NCBI RefSeq assembly: GCF_008642295.1
Contig: NZ_CP029190.1
Coordinates: 1,240,001-1,304,000, forward strand
Length of the DNA: 64,000 nt
Direction of reading: 5' to 3'
Source: Streptomyces venezuelae
GTDB taxonomy: Bacteria; Actinomycetota; Actinomycetes; Streptomycetales; Streptomycetaceae
Shown: positions 25,814 through 34,352 of the stretch, one piece after another
How the letters are laid out: each line of letters opens with the position of its first letter
Position numbering within the stretch: the first letter of the stretch is position 1
Notes under the pieces: model-generated
What the model was told of the DNA's origin: nothing
The model's input: the letters and a program-made list of their open reading frames with translations, nothing else
Database searches by the model: none
Made by a program: the position numbers and the translations under genes

Positions 25814-28800
25814 CTATCCCCATATTTTGAAGCCACCCACTCCACCTGGATGAAGGGCGCCTTGCAGCTGTCCGCCATACCGATGCTGCGAGCGAGGAAC
25901 AAGTTGCATCACTCCAGCATCAGTCGCATGGTGCCACGTCCAACCAAGACTCGCCGGTGTTGCACTCGTCATACCACCCCTGGGGCCCGGTGTGAGGAAT
26001 TTCGTTATACCCGGGATCATACTCTCCATACTGGCGGCGAAGGTTGCATCTTGCTGCATTGCCGCATAGAGGCTGCGATTTGCATCCTGAAAATGGAGCG
26101 ATCGAGGCTTTTTGGGATACGAGGTGGAAGGAAGCTCCATTTGGTAGCCGACAGTGTAGGCGCTACCAGATCCATAGGGCGGAGGACCAGAGCAGGAACA
26201 AGGTGAACCGTTCGCATCGACTCCACCACCACAGTTGTGGACAAGGACCGGCGTGACGCCTGCGAGCACATAGTACGTGTGGAGGTCGGCGACCGTGAGG
26301 TTGTAGGTGTCCAGGGTGGCTTGGTACGTCCGAACCGCAGCGATGGGAGCGGTAGCGCCCTCGTCAGTCCGGAGGGTCATGCCGGCCTTGAGATCGGCTG
26401 CGTCGAGCCAGGCGTGCTCGGATTCCGACCAGAACGGATGGTGGCCAGTGGTCGTCACCACCTTGACCCCGTCGGCCGTCTCCACACTCACGTCGACGTA
26501 GGTCTTGTCGTCCTGCGTGTAGATCTCGGCCGTCACGGCCTCAGCCGTGGTTTCCCCCGATTCGGGGTCAGTGGCGATTACTTCGTCACCAACGCGCAGT
26601 TCCTCGATCGGCTTGTGGGTGCCATCAGCCAGGAGGACTTCGGTTCCGGCTACGAAACTGTTACGTCCGCAGTCCCCCTTGCGAGCCCCGATCCACGGAG
26701 CTCTCGGCCCAGTAAATTGACCACCCTCGCCACCGCCTTCAGAGAAGGCAACCCCGCCTCCCAGCGAGATCATCTTTGCAACGTTGTACTTCAGATCCGC
26801 CGGGCAATTCGGGCCGACAGTGTCATAGCATGCACTCGCCACAGCATGATTGACGGTTTGCAGGTTAGTGATGTGAGACTTGTCGGAGAAGCAGGATTCG
26901 CTATACCCGCCAGTACACAGCCTGTCAATTTCATTGTAGAAATTCTTGGCGAATGCCACCCGATGCTTCTTGGGCCACTTCGTAGACACGGTGACAGTCG
27001 GAAATACGTAGACGCGGCCGTCTTTGTCATAGTCATCGCCAGTCATCTTCTCGACCGAGTTGACGATGTGTTGGTCGAACTTCTCGACGTACCCTCGGGC
27101 CGGCTTGTTCTTGCCGTCACCGCCCATGGCTGCATTGATGAGGCCTGTGGGGTCCCAATTGGTTATCGGGTTGCCGTTGGCGTAGGTGTAGCCGTTCATC
27201 TGGAGGGGGTCGGCTATGTCGATGAGGGGGTCGACCGAGATGAAGCGGCCCGTGGTGGGGTCGTATTCGCGGGCGCCGATGTGGGTCAGGCCCGTCGTGG
27301 TGTCGTCGATGCCGACGCCGAGGAAGGTGTGGTCGCTCGGCCAGCCGGTGGGCTGGGTGCCGCGGGGGTTGCCGTACGGGTCCGACTTGCGGTGGCTGAC
27401 CGGCTGGCCGGGGCCCTGGTCGATGGAGGTGGTGGCGGTGTTGTGGTGGTCGGTCAGGAGGAGGGAGAGGGAGTGGGCGATGGTCTTGCCGAAGGTGTGG
27501 CGGACCGTTGTGGGGGCGCCCGGGCTCGCGTAGTAGCGGCGGGCGTCGATCGCCTTGCCCGAGGCGTCGACCGTGATCTCGGATTCGCCGAGGTAGAGGG
27601 TGCGGGTGGCGCCGGTGTCCTCGATCAGGCGGTTGCCCGAGGCGTCGTAGAGGTAGGTGGTGGTGTCGGTGAGGTTCCACTGCTGGGCGGCGCCGGCCGT
27701 GCACGGGGCGAGGGTGAGGTCGGTGCCGTCGGTGGGGTTCGCGCCCGGGACCTCCACGCAGGTGCCGGTGGCCGGGTGGTGGAGGGTCTTGTCGCCCGTG
27801 CGGTGGACGAACTTCTGGCTGCTGCCGCCGTTGCAGGCGGACAGGGTGACGGCACCGCCCGTGGAGGTGGCGCACTTGCCGAGGACCTGGAGGGTTTCGC
27901 CGGTCAGGCGCCACTGCTGCGCCTTGGTGTCGTTGCAGGTGTGGAGCTGGACCGGGGTGCCGTCGGCCGTGGCCCCGGACTGGACGTCCAGGCACTTGCC
28001 GGACAGGCCGATGACCGGGAAGGCGCCGATGCCGGGGCTGTCGGCGGAGGTCAGTTTGTTGCGGCGGTCCCAGGTCAGGTTCTGGGTGTCGCCGCCGATG
28101 GTGCGGCGCGTGGTGTTGCCGACGCTGTCGTAGCCGTAGGTGGAGACCGACTCGACTGTCGAGCCCGGCTTCCTGGTCGTCGTCTTCACCGTGGTGAGGG
28201 CGTGGGGCTGGGTACGGGTTGTCGCCTGGGTTCCGTTGTTGGTGACGGTGACGCCGTACTCGTAGTCGTACGTGTCGTCCAGGGCCTCGCTGGTGAGGTC
28301 CTTGTCGGTCAGCTTGGTGCGGTTGCCGATCTTGTCGAACTCGTACTCGTGCCAGAAGCCGTCGCCGTCCCGGCCGGCCGTGACGGTGGACGTGGAAGGA
28401 GCGGAGCAGTCCGTCCGGCCCGTCCAGGCCTTCCGCAGCTGGCCCATCGGGTCGTACGCATAGCACTGCCGGTCGGTGCGGTCGGGGGTGTCGCCGGGCC
28501 GGCGGTCGGTGACGGAGGTGATGTTGCCGACGTGGTCGTAGGCGTAGTTCAGCTCCGAGATGCGGTGCGGGGCCGTTTCGCGGTCGGTGTACGAGGTGGT
28601 GAGGCGGCCCGTGCTGGGGTCGTGGAAGTTCGTGGTCCACACCCGCTCGGGTGCGTTGCCCGAGGCGGTGCGCAGGACCTCGCCGAACGGGCTGTAGACG
28701 GTGTCGGCGGTGTACCAGGACAGGCCGGACAGGGTGAGCGGCGATCCCTCGCCGTCGTAGCGGGTGACCAGCCGCTCGGCGGCCAGGCCGCCCGGAGTGG

Positions 28801-30064
28801 CCGGGAGGGTGGTCGACTGCACCTTGCCCGTGCGCGTGTAGCCGGTGCTGTAGGCGTAGCTGCCGGCCAGGCCCTTGGTGGCCGGGGTGTCCGGGATGGT
28901 GATCTTGCTGCCGGTGGGCCGGTACTCGGTGTCGTAGCCGGTCACCTCGCTGGTGAACGCCTTGCCGTTGTCGTCGTACCGGGTGGACGCGACCGGGTGG
29001 CCCTTCGCGCCCGGGAGGGTGTCGAAGGTCCAGGCCGCCACGAGCTTGCCGTTCCAGGCGTCGTCGCGCAGCGCGACCTTGCGCCCGAGGACGTCGTACG
29101 TGTGGTGCTGGGCGCGGCCCGTCTCGTCCCGGGTCCAGGTGAGCTGGTCCAGCTCGTTGTAGGCGAACTCCGACCGGCCCATGTCCGGGTCGGTTGACGT
29201 CTTCTTCCGGCCCCGGGCGTCGTAGGTGTAGGTCCAGTCGTTGCCGGCCGCGTCCGTGACCTTGATCAGCTTGCCGCGCAGGTCGTAGGCGTAGCCGGTG
29301 TCGTTGGCGGTGGTGAGGTCGGTGGCCGTGTAGTGCTGGATCTTCGAGGTGCGGCCGAGTGCGTCCGTCCAGGTCTTCACGGCCCGGCTGCCCGGGACCG
29401 GGGCCAGACCGCTCGCCGACATGCCCGTCCGCGCGACCGTCCAGTCGCCGCCGTACTGGTTCGTGCTGGAGTACTTCGCGGTGTCCCGGTGGAAGGTGGT
29501 GACACGCACCGGCCGGCCGAGGCCGTCGTAGGCGGTCTGGGTGGAGTTGGGAACGGAGAAGTCGGACCGGTAGACGAAGATCTCGGCCCTGGGCTCGCCC
29601 TCCGCGTGGTAGCCGTTGTTCGTCCGCCTGGTGCTGCCGTCCTGGTTGTAGAAGAAGTCGCTGACGATCCGGCCGCCGCCGACGCCTTCCTTCTGGGTCT
29701 GGAGCGGGCGCAGCAGCCCGTCGTAGATCGCGATCGAGTCCTCGTACGTGCCGTTGTCGCGCAGCACGCTGGAGGTGACGGCCGGAGGCTTCTCCGCCTC
29801 GATCTGATAGCCGAACCTGTACGCGGGGTCGTCGGTGGCCGGCTTCTGGGACGGGGTCCAGACCTTGACCGAGCGGCCGAGGTGGTCGTACTCGGTGGTG
29901 ACCGTGCGGCCGTTGGCGTCCGTGGTCTCGAGGGCGCTGCCACGGCCCGGGTCGGACTTCGTCGTGGTGGTGTGGCCGGCGGCGTTCGTGACGGTCGTGG
30001 TGAAGGCCGGGCCGGTGGCCGGGGTGAAGGAGGTGGAGGTCGCCGACTTGACGCGGTTGGGCAT
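25814..30064 (-). CDS. RHS/YD-repeat polymorphic toxin with ricin insert, HINT domain and WHH-type HNH nuclease tip (5'-truncated)
   Basis: The 1416 residues from the first ATG contain many YD repeats (YDxxGR, YAYDxxGN). A ricin-type lectin module (about residues 678-798; KCLDVQS, QQW boxes) is inserted in them. The RHS core end follows (GAREYDPTTGRFISVDP, NPITNWDPTGL near 970), then a pretoxin HINT domain (NSFVAGTEVLLADG near 1132 to VLVHNC near 1277). The 139-residue tip GWTWHHATDAGVMQLVPRSQHR...HPGGVGG is the WHH/LHH group of HNH/Endo VII nucleases, a DNase toxin. The ATG at 30064 lacks a ribosome-binding site and the RHS frame continues to ~30540, so the real N-terminus is gone. The immunity gene follows at 25804. 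Confidence 0.85.
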   Translation of the reverse strand: MPNRVKSATSTSFTPATGPAFTTTVTNAAGHTTTTKSDPGRGSALETTDANGRTVTTEYDHLGRSVKVWTPSQKPATDDPAYRFGYQIEAEKPPAVTSSVLRDNGTYEDSIAIYDGLLRPLQTQKEGVGGGRIVSDFFYNQDGSTRRTNNGYHAEGEPRAEIFVYRSDFSVPNSTQTAYDGLGRPVRVTTFHRDTAKYSSTNQYGGDWTVARTGMSASGLAPVPGSRAVKTWTDALGRTSKIQHYTATDLTTANDTGYAYDLRGKLIKVTDAAGNDWTYTYDARGRKKTSTDPDMGRSEFAYNELDQLTWTRDETGRAQHHTYDVLGRKVALRDDAWNGKLVAAWTFDTLPGAKGHPVASTRYDDNGKAFTSEVTGYDTEYRPTGSKITIPDTPATKGLAGSYAYSTGYTRTGKVQSTTLPATPGGLAAERLVTRYDGEGSPLTLSGLSWYTADTVYSPFGEVLRTASGNAPERVWTTNFHDPSTGRLTTSYTDRETAPHRISELNYAYDHVGNITSVTDRRPGDTPDRTDRQCYAYDPMGQLRKAWTGRTDCSAPSTSTVTAGRDGDGFWHEYEFDKIGNRTKLTDKDLTSEALDDTYDYEYGVTVTNNGTQATTRTQPHALTTVKTTTRKPGSTVESVSTYGYDSVGNTTRRTIGGDTQNLTWDRRNKLTSADSPGIGAFPVIGLSGKCLDVQSGATADGTPVQLHTCNDTKAQQWRLTGETLQVLGKCATSTGGAVTLSACNGGSSQKFVHRTGDKTLHHPATGTCVEVPGANPTDGTDLTLAPCTAGAAQQWNLTDTTTYLYDASGNRLIEDTGATRTLYLGESEITVDASGKAIDARRYYASPGAPTTVRHTFGKTIAHSLSLLLTDHHNTATTSIDQGPGQPVSHRKSDPYGNPRGTQPTGWPSDHTFLGVGIDDTTTGLTHIGAREYDPTTGRFISVDPLIDIADPLQMNGYTYANGNPITNWDPTGLINAAMGGDGKNKPARGYVEKFDQHIVNSVEKMTGDDYDKDGRVYVFPTVTVSTKWPKKHRVAFAKNFYNEIDRLCTGGYSESCFSDKSHITNLQTVNHAVASACYDTVGPNCPADLKYNVAKMISLGGGVAFSEGGGEGGQFTGPRAPWIGARKGDCGRNSFVAGTEVLLADGTHKPIEELRVGDEVIATDPESGETTAEAVTAEIYTQDDKTYVDVSVETADGVKVVTTTGHHPFWSESEHAWLDAADLKAGMTLRTDEGATAPIAAVRTYQATLDTYNLTVADLHTYYVLAGVTPVLVHNCGGGVDANGSPCSCSGPPPYGSGSAYTVGYQMELPSTSYPKKPRSLHFQDANRSLYAAMQQDATFAASMESMIPGITKFLTPGPRGGMTSATPASLGWTWHHATDAGVMQLVPRSQHRYGGQLQGALHPGGVGGFKIWG

Positions 30065-30540
30065 CGGGTCACTGGAGCTGTTGGGCAGGAAGTAGACCTT
30101 GGGAAGGTCGGTGCTGAGGCTGCCCTGCGCGTCCTTCTTGGTACCGAATCCGTCGCGCTGGATCGAGTCGAGCCACAGCGGGGGGTGGGTGTCGGTGCGC
30201 TGCGTCGGGAAGGAGTGGGTCAGGGTCCACTGATCGACCTGGGACAGTGCCGTGGAGCCCGGGGTGCGCTGTGCGAAGGTCTTGACCTGTTCCAGGCGCT
30301 GGCGCGACCAGAACGTGGGGGCACCGGTGTAGCAGTTCTTGTCCGTGAACTTGCAGTTGAGGGTGGACGGTGTGTCCCACCAGACCTGCTTGTCCTCGTA
30401 GTTCGTCGATTCGAACTTCTTGATGTCGCACCGGCCGTCGACCGGCTCGAGGCAGCGTTCACCGACGTTGAACTCGACCTTGGCGGCCGGTGCGCCGCTC
30501 AGGGCGTTCGCGCGCAGCCCGTAGAGGATCCGGGTCGGGT
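30065..30540 (-). pseudogene. Upstream RHS coding sequence without a start codon (remnant of the lost N-terminal region)
   Basis: In the same frame as the RHS CDS, this stretch encodes plausible protein (DPTRILYGLRANALSG, LNCKFTDKNCYTGAPTFWSRQRLEQVKTF, VDQWTLTHSFP, PPLWLDSIQRDGFG, LPKVYFLPNSSSDP). This is the part that precedes the YD repeats in long Streptomyces RHS proteins. No ATG, GTG or TTG occurs in frame here. Reading sense is lost abruptly at about 30540, where sequence belonging to another gene begins. The RHS gene is therefore 5'-truncated, not merely mis-started. Confidence 0.65.
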
Positions 30541-30660
30541 CTCTGGGCGGTCCGCAACGACGGCCGGCAGCGGCTCGTGGCCGGTGGCAGGACCAGTATC
30601 GGAAACGAGTCCGGTTACGACACCGCGGACGGCTGGAAGAGCTTCAGAGGCATCGGCTGA
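30541..30660 (+). pseudogene. 3' remnant of an unidentified + strand gene, cut by the RHS junction
   Basis: From about 30541 the + strand reads LWAVRNDGRQRLVAGGRTSIGNESGYDTADGWKSFRGIG and stops at 30660. It is protein-like with normal Streptomyces codon use, but upstream of 30541 the DNA is RHS sequence on the other strand. Its natural terminator (30683-30724) is still present. It is the tail of a gene whose body has been replaced. The family is not certain; the tail loosely resembles repeat-containing secreted proteins. Confidence 0.5.
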
Positions 30661-30682
30661 CACTGCTTGGCAGGGGCAATTC

Positions 30683-30724
30683 AAGGCGCCCGGCGGGGGG
30701 ACGAGTCCCCCGGCCGGGCGCCTT
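30683..30724. terminator. Bidirectional hairpin terminator between truncated remnant and MBL gene
   Basis: A 19-bp stem with one mismatch (AAGGCGCCCGGC...GGGGGA / TCCCCCGG...GCGCCTT) and loop CGAG. It is 22 bases after the + strand remnant's stop and 23 bases past the MBL gene's stop. Confidence 0.7.
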
Positions 30725-30747
30725 GCGTGGATGTGGAGCCTGGTCCC

Positions 30748-31950
30748 CTACAGAACCCCCGACCCACCGATCGCCAGGTCCCAGAGGTTTTCGCGGGGGA
30801 GGCCGGCCGCGGTCCAGGCCGCGTGGGTGCGGTGGAGGGGTTCCAGGACCGGTTCCGCCGAGAGGACGAACGTGGCCCAGTGCATCGGGGCCATCCGCTC
30901 CGCGCCCAGGTCGAGGCAGGCCTGCACCGCCTCCTCCGGGTCCGCGTGGACGTCCCTCAGCCACCACCGGGGCGCGTACGCGCCGATCGGGAGGAGGGCC
31001 AGGTCGATGCCCGGGTGGCGGCGGCCGATCTCGGCGAACCAGTGGCCGTAGCCGGTGTCCCCGGCGAAGTACACCTTCTTCTCCGTCGCGGTGTCCGTCA
31101 GGGCCCAACCGCCCCACAGGGTCCGGCAGGTGTCCAGCAGCGACCGCTTCGACCAGTGGTGGGCGGGTACGAAGTCGAAGCGGACGCCGCCCAGTTCGGC
31201 AGCCTCCCACCAGTCCAGCTCGGTGACCCGGGTGAACCTGCGCCGCCGGCACCAGCGGCCGAGGCCGGCCGGGACGAACAGCGGGGTGTCCCGGGGCAGC
31301 CGCTTGAGGGTGGGCGCGTCGAGGTGGTCGTAGTGGTTGTGGCTGATCACCACCGCGTCGATGGGCGGCAGTTCCTCCCAGCGGACCCCGACCGGAGTCA
31401 TCCGCGCCGGAGTTCCGAGGATCCGCCGGGACCAGACGGGGTCGGTCAGCACGGTCAGTCCGCCGATCCGGATCACCCAACTGGCGTGCCCGGCCCAGGT
31501 GACCGACACCGTTCCGGGGGCCGCCACCGGCAACGGGGCGGGCTCGTACGGCAGATCGGGGATTCCGCGGAGCCCTTCCGGCCCGGGCCGGAAGGCGCCT
31601 TCGCGGGCGAGCCGGGCGAACTCCCGTACGCCGCCCGGCAGCGGGTTGGTCAGCCGGTCCGCGAAGGACCTCGGCCAGGCACGGACCTCCCCAAGCGGGC
31701 GCAACTCCCCCGGCGGCGCCCCCGGCGGTGCCATCGGCGGCACTCCCGGTGCCCGTACCGCATGCGCCGGGGCGGACGGGACAGCCGGGACCGGCAGTAC
31801 CCCCGCCCCACGTCCCAGTACCGCCTGGCGGCGCAGCAGCCCCGCGGCAGGTCTGGTGGCGGCGGGCTGCGCCGACTGGGCGGCAGCCATGTCGCCGGGG
31901 TGTACCGCCGTACGGTGCGCAGTGTCGCACCGGTCCGTCTGATCCCTCAT
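30748..31950 (-). CDS. Metallo-beta-lactamase fold hydrolase (NAPE-PLD/UlaG-like)
   Basis: This 400-residue protein has an Ala/Pro-rich N-terminal ~95 residues, then the MBL domain. TWAGHASWVIRIGG and TDPVWS open it, the HxHxDH motif is SHNHYDHLD, VPAHHW follows, then YFAGDTGYGHWF and PMHWATF, together giving a full two-metal site. Members resembling NAPE-phospholipase D or YcbX-neighbour MBL proteins cleave varied esters; the substrate here is unknown. The ATG at 31950 has GGAG 9 bases upstream. An alternative GTG at 31977 has a poorer site. Confidence 0.85.
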   Translation of the reverse strand: MRDQTDRCDTAHRTAVHPGDMAAAQSAQPAATRPAAGLLRRQAVLGRGAGVLPVPAVPSAPAHAVRAPGVPPMAPPGAPPGELRPLGEVRAWPRSFADRLTNPLPGGVREFARLAREGAFRPGPEGLRGIPDLPYEPAPLPVAAPGTVSVTWAGHASWVIRIGGLTVLTDPVWSRRILGTPARMTPVGVRWEELPPIDAVVISHNHYDHLDAPTLKRLPRDTPLFVPAGLGRWCRRRRFTRVTELDWWEAAELGGVRFDFVPAHHWSKRSLLDTCRTLWGGWALTDTATEKKVYFAGDTGYGHWFAEIGRRHPGIDLALLPIGAYAPRWWLRDVHADPEEAVQACLDLGAERMAPMHWATFVLSAEPVLEPLHRTHAAWTAAGLPRENLWDLAIGGSGVL

Positions 31951-32042
31951 CAGCAAGGCTCCGTTCGCCGGGGACACAGGGTTTGTCGCGTCTGCTGGTC
32001 ACGTCAACTCGTCGGCGGACCGCTCGTCAGGTCCGCCGTCAC

Positions 32043-33299
32043 TCACCGGCCGGGTCCCCGCCCGTCGACCAGGACCTCCGCCAGCACCGCCGCCAGCGCC
32101 GACAGCTCCGCCCGTACGTGCGGCAGCCCGAGCGGGTCCCGGGCCCCGAGCGCGGCCAGGCGTTCCTCCTCCGTCGCGCCCAGCAGCGGCCCGGTCGACA
32201 ACCGGAAGCGCAGGGCGCCCAGTTCGTCCGCGAACCGCTGCCCGCCGGGGGCGGGCGCGCCCAGCCGGCTGCCGAGCCAGTCCTCGAGCTCCATCGCGTC
32301 GCCCACGCCGCGCCGGGCCAGGCCCGCCCGCAGGGGGGTCAGGTCGACGTACAGGTGCCGGCCCGCCTGCGGGGGCCGGGCCAGCGCGCCCGCCGCCAGC
32401 AGTACCTCGTGCGCGGCGGTGGCGACCGCCCCGTACAGCTGCGCCGCGACCCGGCCGCGCGCGGCCACCGGCTCGGGCTCGTCCAGCGCGTACGCCGCGG
32501 CAGCCGCGACCGGACCCGCCACCACCGCCGCGGTGGCGGTGAGCACGTCGAGGGTGCGGGCCCTCAGCCAGGTACCGCGCGGGGTGCCGGGGAAACGGGC
32601 GATGCCCGCCGGCCAGCCGGCCGGCAGCAGTGCCCCGGCCAGGTCGGCCAGGACCGCGACCTGCCCGGGCAGCATTTCGGCCGGGCTGAGGACCAGCGTG
32701 TCGTGCGGCCGGTGCACGGTATCCCGCCAGGTCTCGTCGGCGACCACGAACAGCCCCTCCGACTCGGCCGCCTCGCAGGCCTCGCGCAGCAGCTCGGGCG
32801 GAACGACCGTCCCGGTCGGGTCGTCGACCGTACTGAGCAGCAGCAGCCGCGGATCCCCGCCCTCGGCCCGGACCCGCCGTACGGTCTCCAGCAGGGCCCA
32901 CGGATCCGGCACGCCGCCGCACTCCGCGGGGGTCGGCACGTGATACGCCCGCCGCCCGAGCATCCGCACCTGCGGGGTCCACCAGGCCGGGCAGGGCCTG
33001 GGCAGCAGCACATCGCCACCGGAGGCGGCCAGCAGGGCGAGCAGGAGTGCGGGGGCGCCGGGGGCGGCGGCGACGTCCTCCGGGGTGGTGGGCAGGCCGC
33101 GCCGCTCCCAGTACCGGCAGGCGGCCTCCCGGACGGCCGGGCCGCCGCCGGGCGGCTCGGGCGCGGCCCGGCCGGCCGCACCGGCCAGGACGGCGCGCAG
33201 TTCGGGCAGCACGGGCAGGCCCGGTTCGGGGGCAGGGGCGGGCGGGCCGTAGCGGACCGGCCCGTGGCCCTCCGGTGCCGTGCGCTGCATCCCCTCCAC
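32043..33299 (-). CDS. Aminotransferase class I/II-fold protein lacking the PLP lysine
   Basis: The ~418-residue protein follows the fold-type I aminotransferase order. AAPGAPALLLALLAASGGDVLLPRPCPAW is the cofactor-phosphate region, STVDDPTGTVVP replaces the usual NPTG, FVVADETWRD replaces DE-x-Y, and a C-terminal small domain ends with FRLSTGPLLG (substrate-carboxylate Arg). At the position of SxSK the sequence is VLADLAGALLPAGWPAGIARFP, with no lysine. A normal aldimine with PLP seems impossible, so it may be a binding or regulatory protein. The GTG at 33299 follows GAGGAG; a longer N-terminal extension through 24-bp repeats is possible. Confidence 0.75.
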   Translation of the reverse strand: MEGMQRTAPEGHGPVRYGPPAPAPEPGLPVLPELRAVLAGAAGRAAPEPPGGGPAVREAACRYWERRGLPTTPEDVAAAPGAPALLLALLAASGGDVLLPRPCPAWWTPQVRMLGRRAYHVPTPAECGGVPDPWALLETVRRVRAEGGDPRLLLLSTVDDPTGTVVPPELLREACEAAESEGLFVVADETWRDTVHRPHDTLVLSPAEMLPGQVAVLADLAGALLPAGWPAGIARFPGTPRGTWLRARTLDVLTATAAVVAGPVAAAAAYALDEPEPVAARGRVAAQLYGAVATAAHEVLLAAGALARPPQAGRHLYVDLTPLRAGLARRGVGDAMELEDWLGSRLGAPAPGGQRFADELGALRFRLSTGPLLGATEEERLAALGARDPLGLPHVRAELSALAAVLAEVLVDGRGPGR

Positions 33300-33335
33300 C
33301 GCCTCTGTCTCCTCGTCCTCCGCAGAGCCCTGAAC

Positions 33336-33400
33336 CCTGCCGCTTCCGCCTGCTCGCGCCCTGCCGCTTCCGCCTGTCCGCGGCCTGCCGCTTCCGCCTG
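33336..33400. repeat. Three 17-bp direct repeats at 24-bp spacing upstream of the aminotransferase-like gene
   Basis: CCTGCCGCTTCCGCCTG begins at 33336, 33360 and 33384. In the minus frame that continues into the aminotransferase-like ORF they would encode a GGSGR-type repeat, so they may be a disordered N-terminal extension or a leader element. About 140 further bases to 33537 hold nothing I can identify. Confidence 0.6.
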
Positions 33401-33537
33401 CCGCGTCCGCCGGCGCTTGCGCCCGGCCCGCCCTGGGCCGTCTGCCACCCACCCCCCGCACTGCCTTTATACGGCCGTTTGGGCTGATACGCCCCTCAGA
33501 GTCGCTCAAGGCCCGTCCAGGCCCGGTCGAGGTGCCC

Positions 33538-34137
33538 TCAAGAGGCCCGGCCGAGCAGGGCGAGCAGCCGGGTCTGGGCATCCGCCCCGGCCGGGATCTC
33601 CAGGGGCGCGGCGAACATGCCGCTGGCCGCGAGCCCGTCCGCGTACGGCATGACCTCCTTGATCGAGAACTCGACCAGCCCGTCCGGCAGCCGGTCGTCG
33701 GCACCGATGGCCCGGGAGAGGTCCCAGGCGTGCACGACACAGTCGGCGGTCAGTTCCGAGCAGTACTCCGAGCCGAGCGCCGGACCGTACGACAGCCGGA
33801 CCGTGCGGTCCAGCGCCCCGGGCTCGGCGAAGGCGGCGTGCGAGGCCGCGGCGGCCCGGTCCCAGGCGGCGGCCGGGTCGGCGCCGAGCAGATCCCCGTC
33901 GAGCGCATCGCCGACGTCCGCGACGGTGCGGCCCTCGGTGACCAGGGGCCGGATCCAGAGCTGTTCACCGGTGACGTGGTTGACCAGGTCCCGCACGGTC
34001 CACTCGGTACAGGGCGTCGGCGCACCCCACTGGTCCTCCCGGACGGCGTGCACCCGGTCGCCGAACAGGCGCAGGGCCTCGGCGTGCTGTTCCAGCAAAG
34101 CGTCCTGCTGAGTTCCACTTCCTCCCACGGCTCCCAC
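33538..34137 (-). CDS. TIGR03086/mycothiol-type maleylpyruvate isomerase family protein
   Basis: The ~199-residue soluble protein has the DinB-like four-helix metal-binding fold. WGAPTPCTEWTVRDLVNHVTGEQLW carries the first His, and TADCVVHAWDLSRAIG carries the later His and the HxWD motif, giving a divalent metal triad. Family members may use mycothiol as cofactor; the substrate is unknown. GTG at 34137 is chosen with GAGAGG just upstream, and GTG 34128 is equally possible. The ORF is open further upstream but that part is low-complexity. Confidence 0.8.
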   Translation of the reverse strand: MGAVGGSGTQQDALLEQHAEALRLFGDRVHAVREDQWGAPTPCTEWTVRDLVNHVTGEQLWIRPLVTEGRTVADVGDALDGDLLGADPAAAWDRAAAASHAAFAEPGALDRTVRLSYGPALGSEYCSELTADCVVHAWDLSRAIGADDRLPDGLVEFSIKEVMPYADGLAASGMFAAPLEIPAGADAQTRLLALLGRAS

Positions 34138-34352
34138 CGTCCTCTCGCCCGGCTGAGTCCCCCTTGAGCCCACTGTCACCCACTGTCCTCGCCCCTCGAC
34201 TGCCCTGCCAGCGACCACCCCAACCCATCGCGAACCTCCTTTGCCCATACGGGTGCTGTCCACATTTCAATACGCCTATCTCACATCCCGACATGATCCT
34301 CTACGGTGGTAACACCGCTTCGACGAGGACCCGACGCCCCAGGAGTGCCGCG

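Noticed and set aside
26237..29197. A plus-strand open frame of 986 codons antisense to the RHS gene
   Set aside because: High-GC antisense shadow of the repeat-rich RHS gene; no domain or ribosome-binding site.
25814..30064. RHS YD repeats considered as a DNA-level repeat array
   Set aside because: Similarity is at protein level; copies are divergent in DNA and lie in one open frame.
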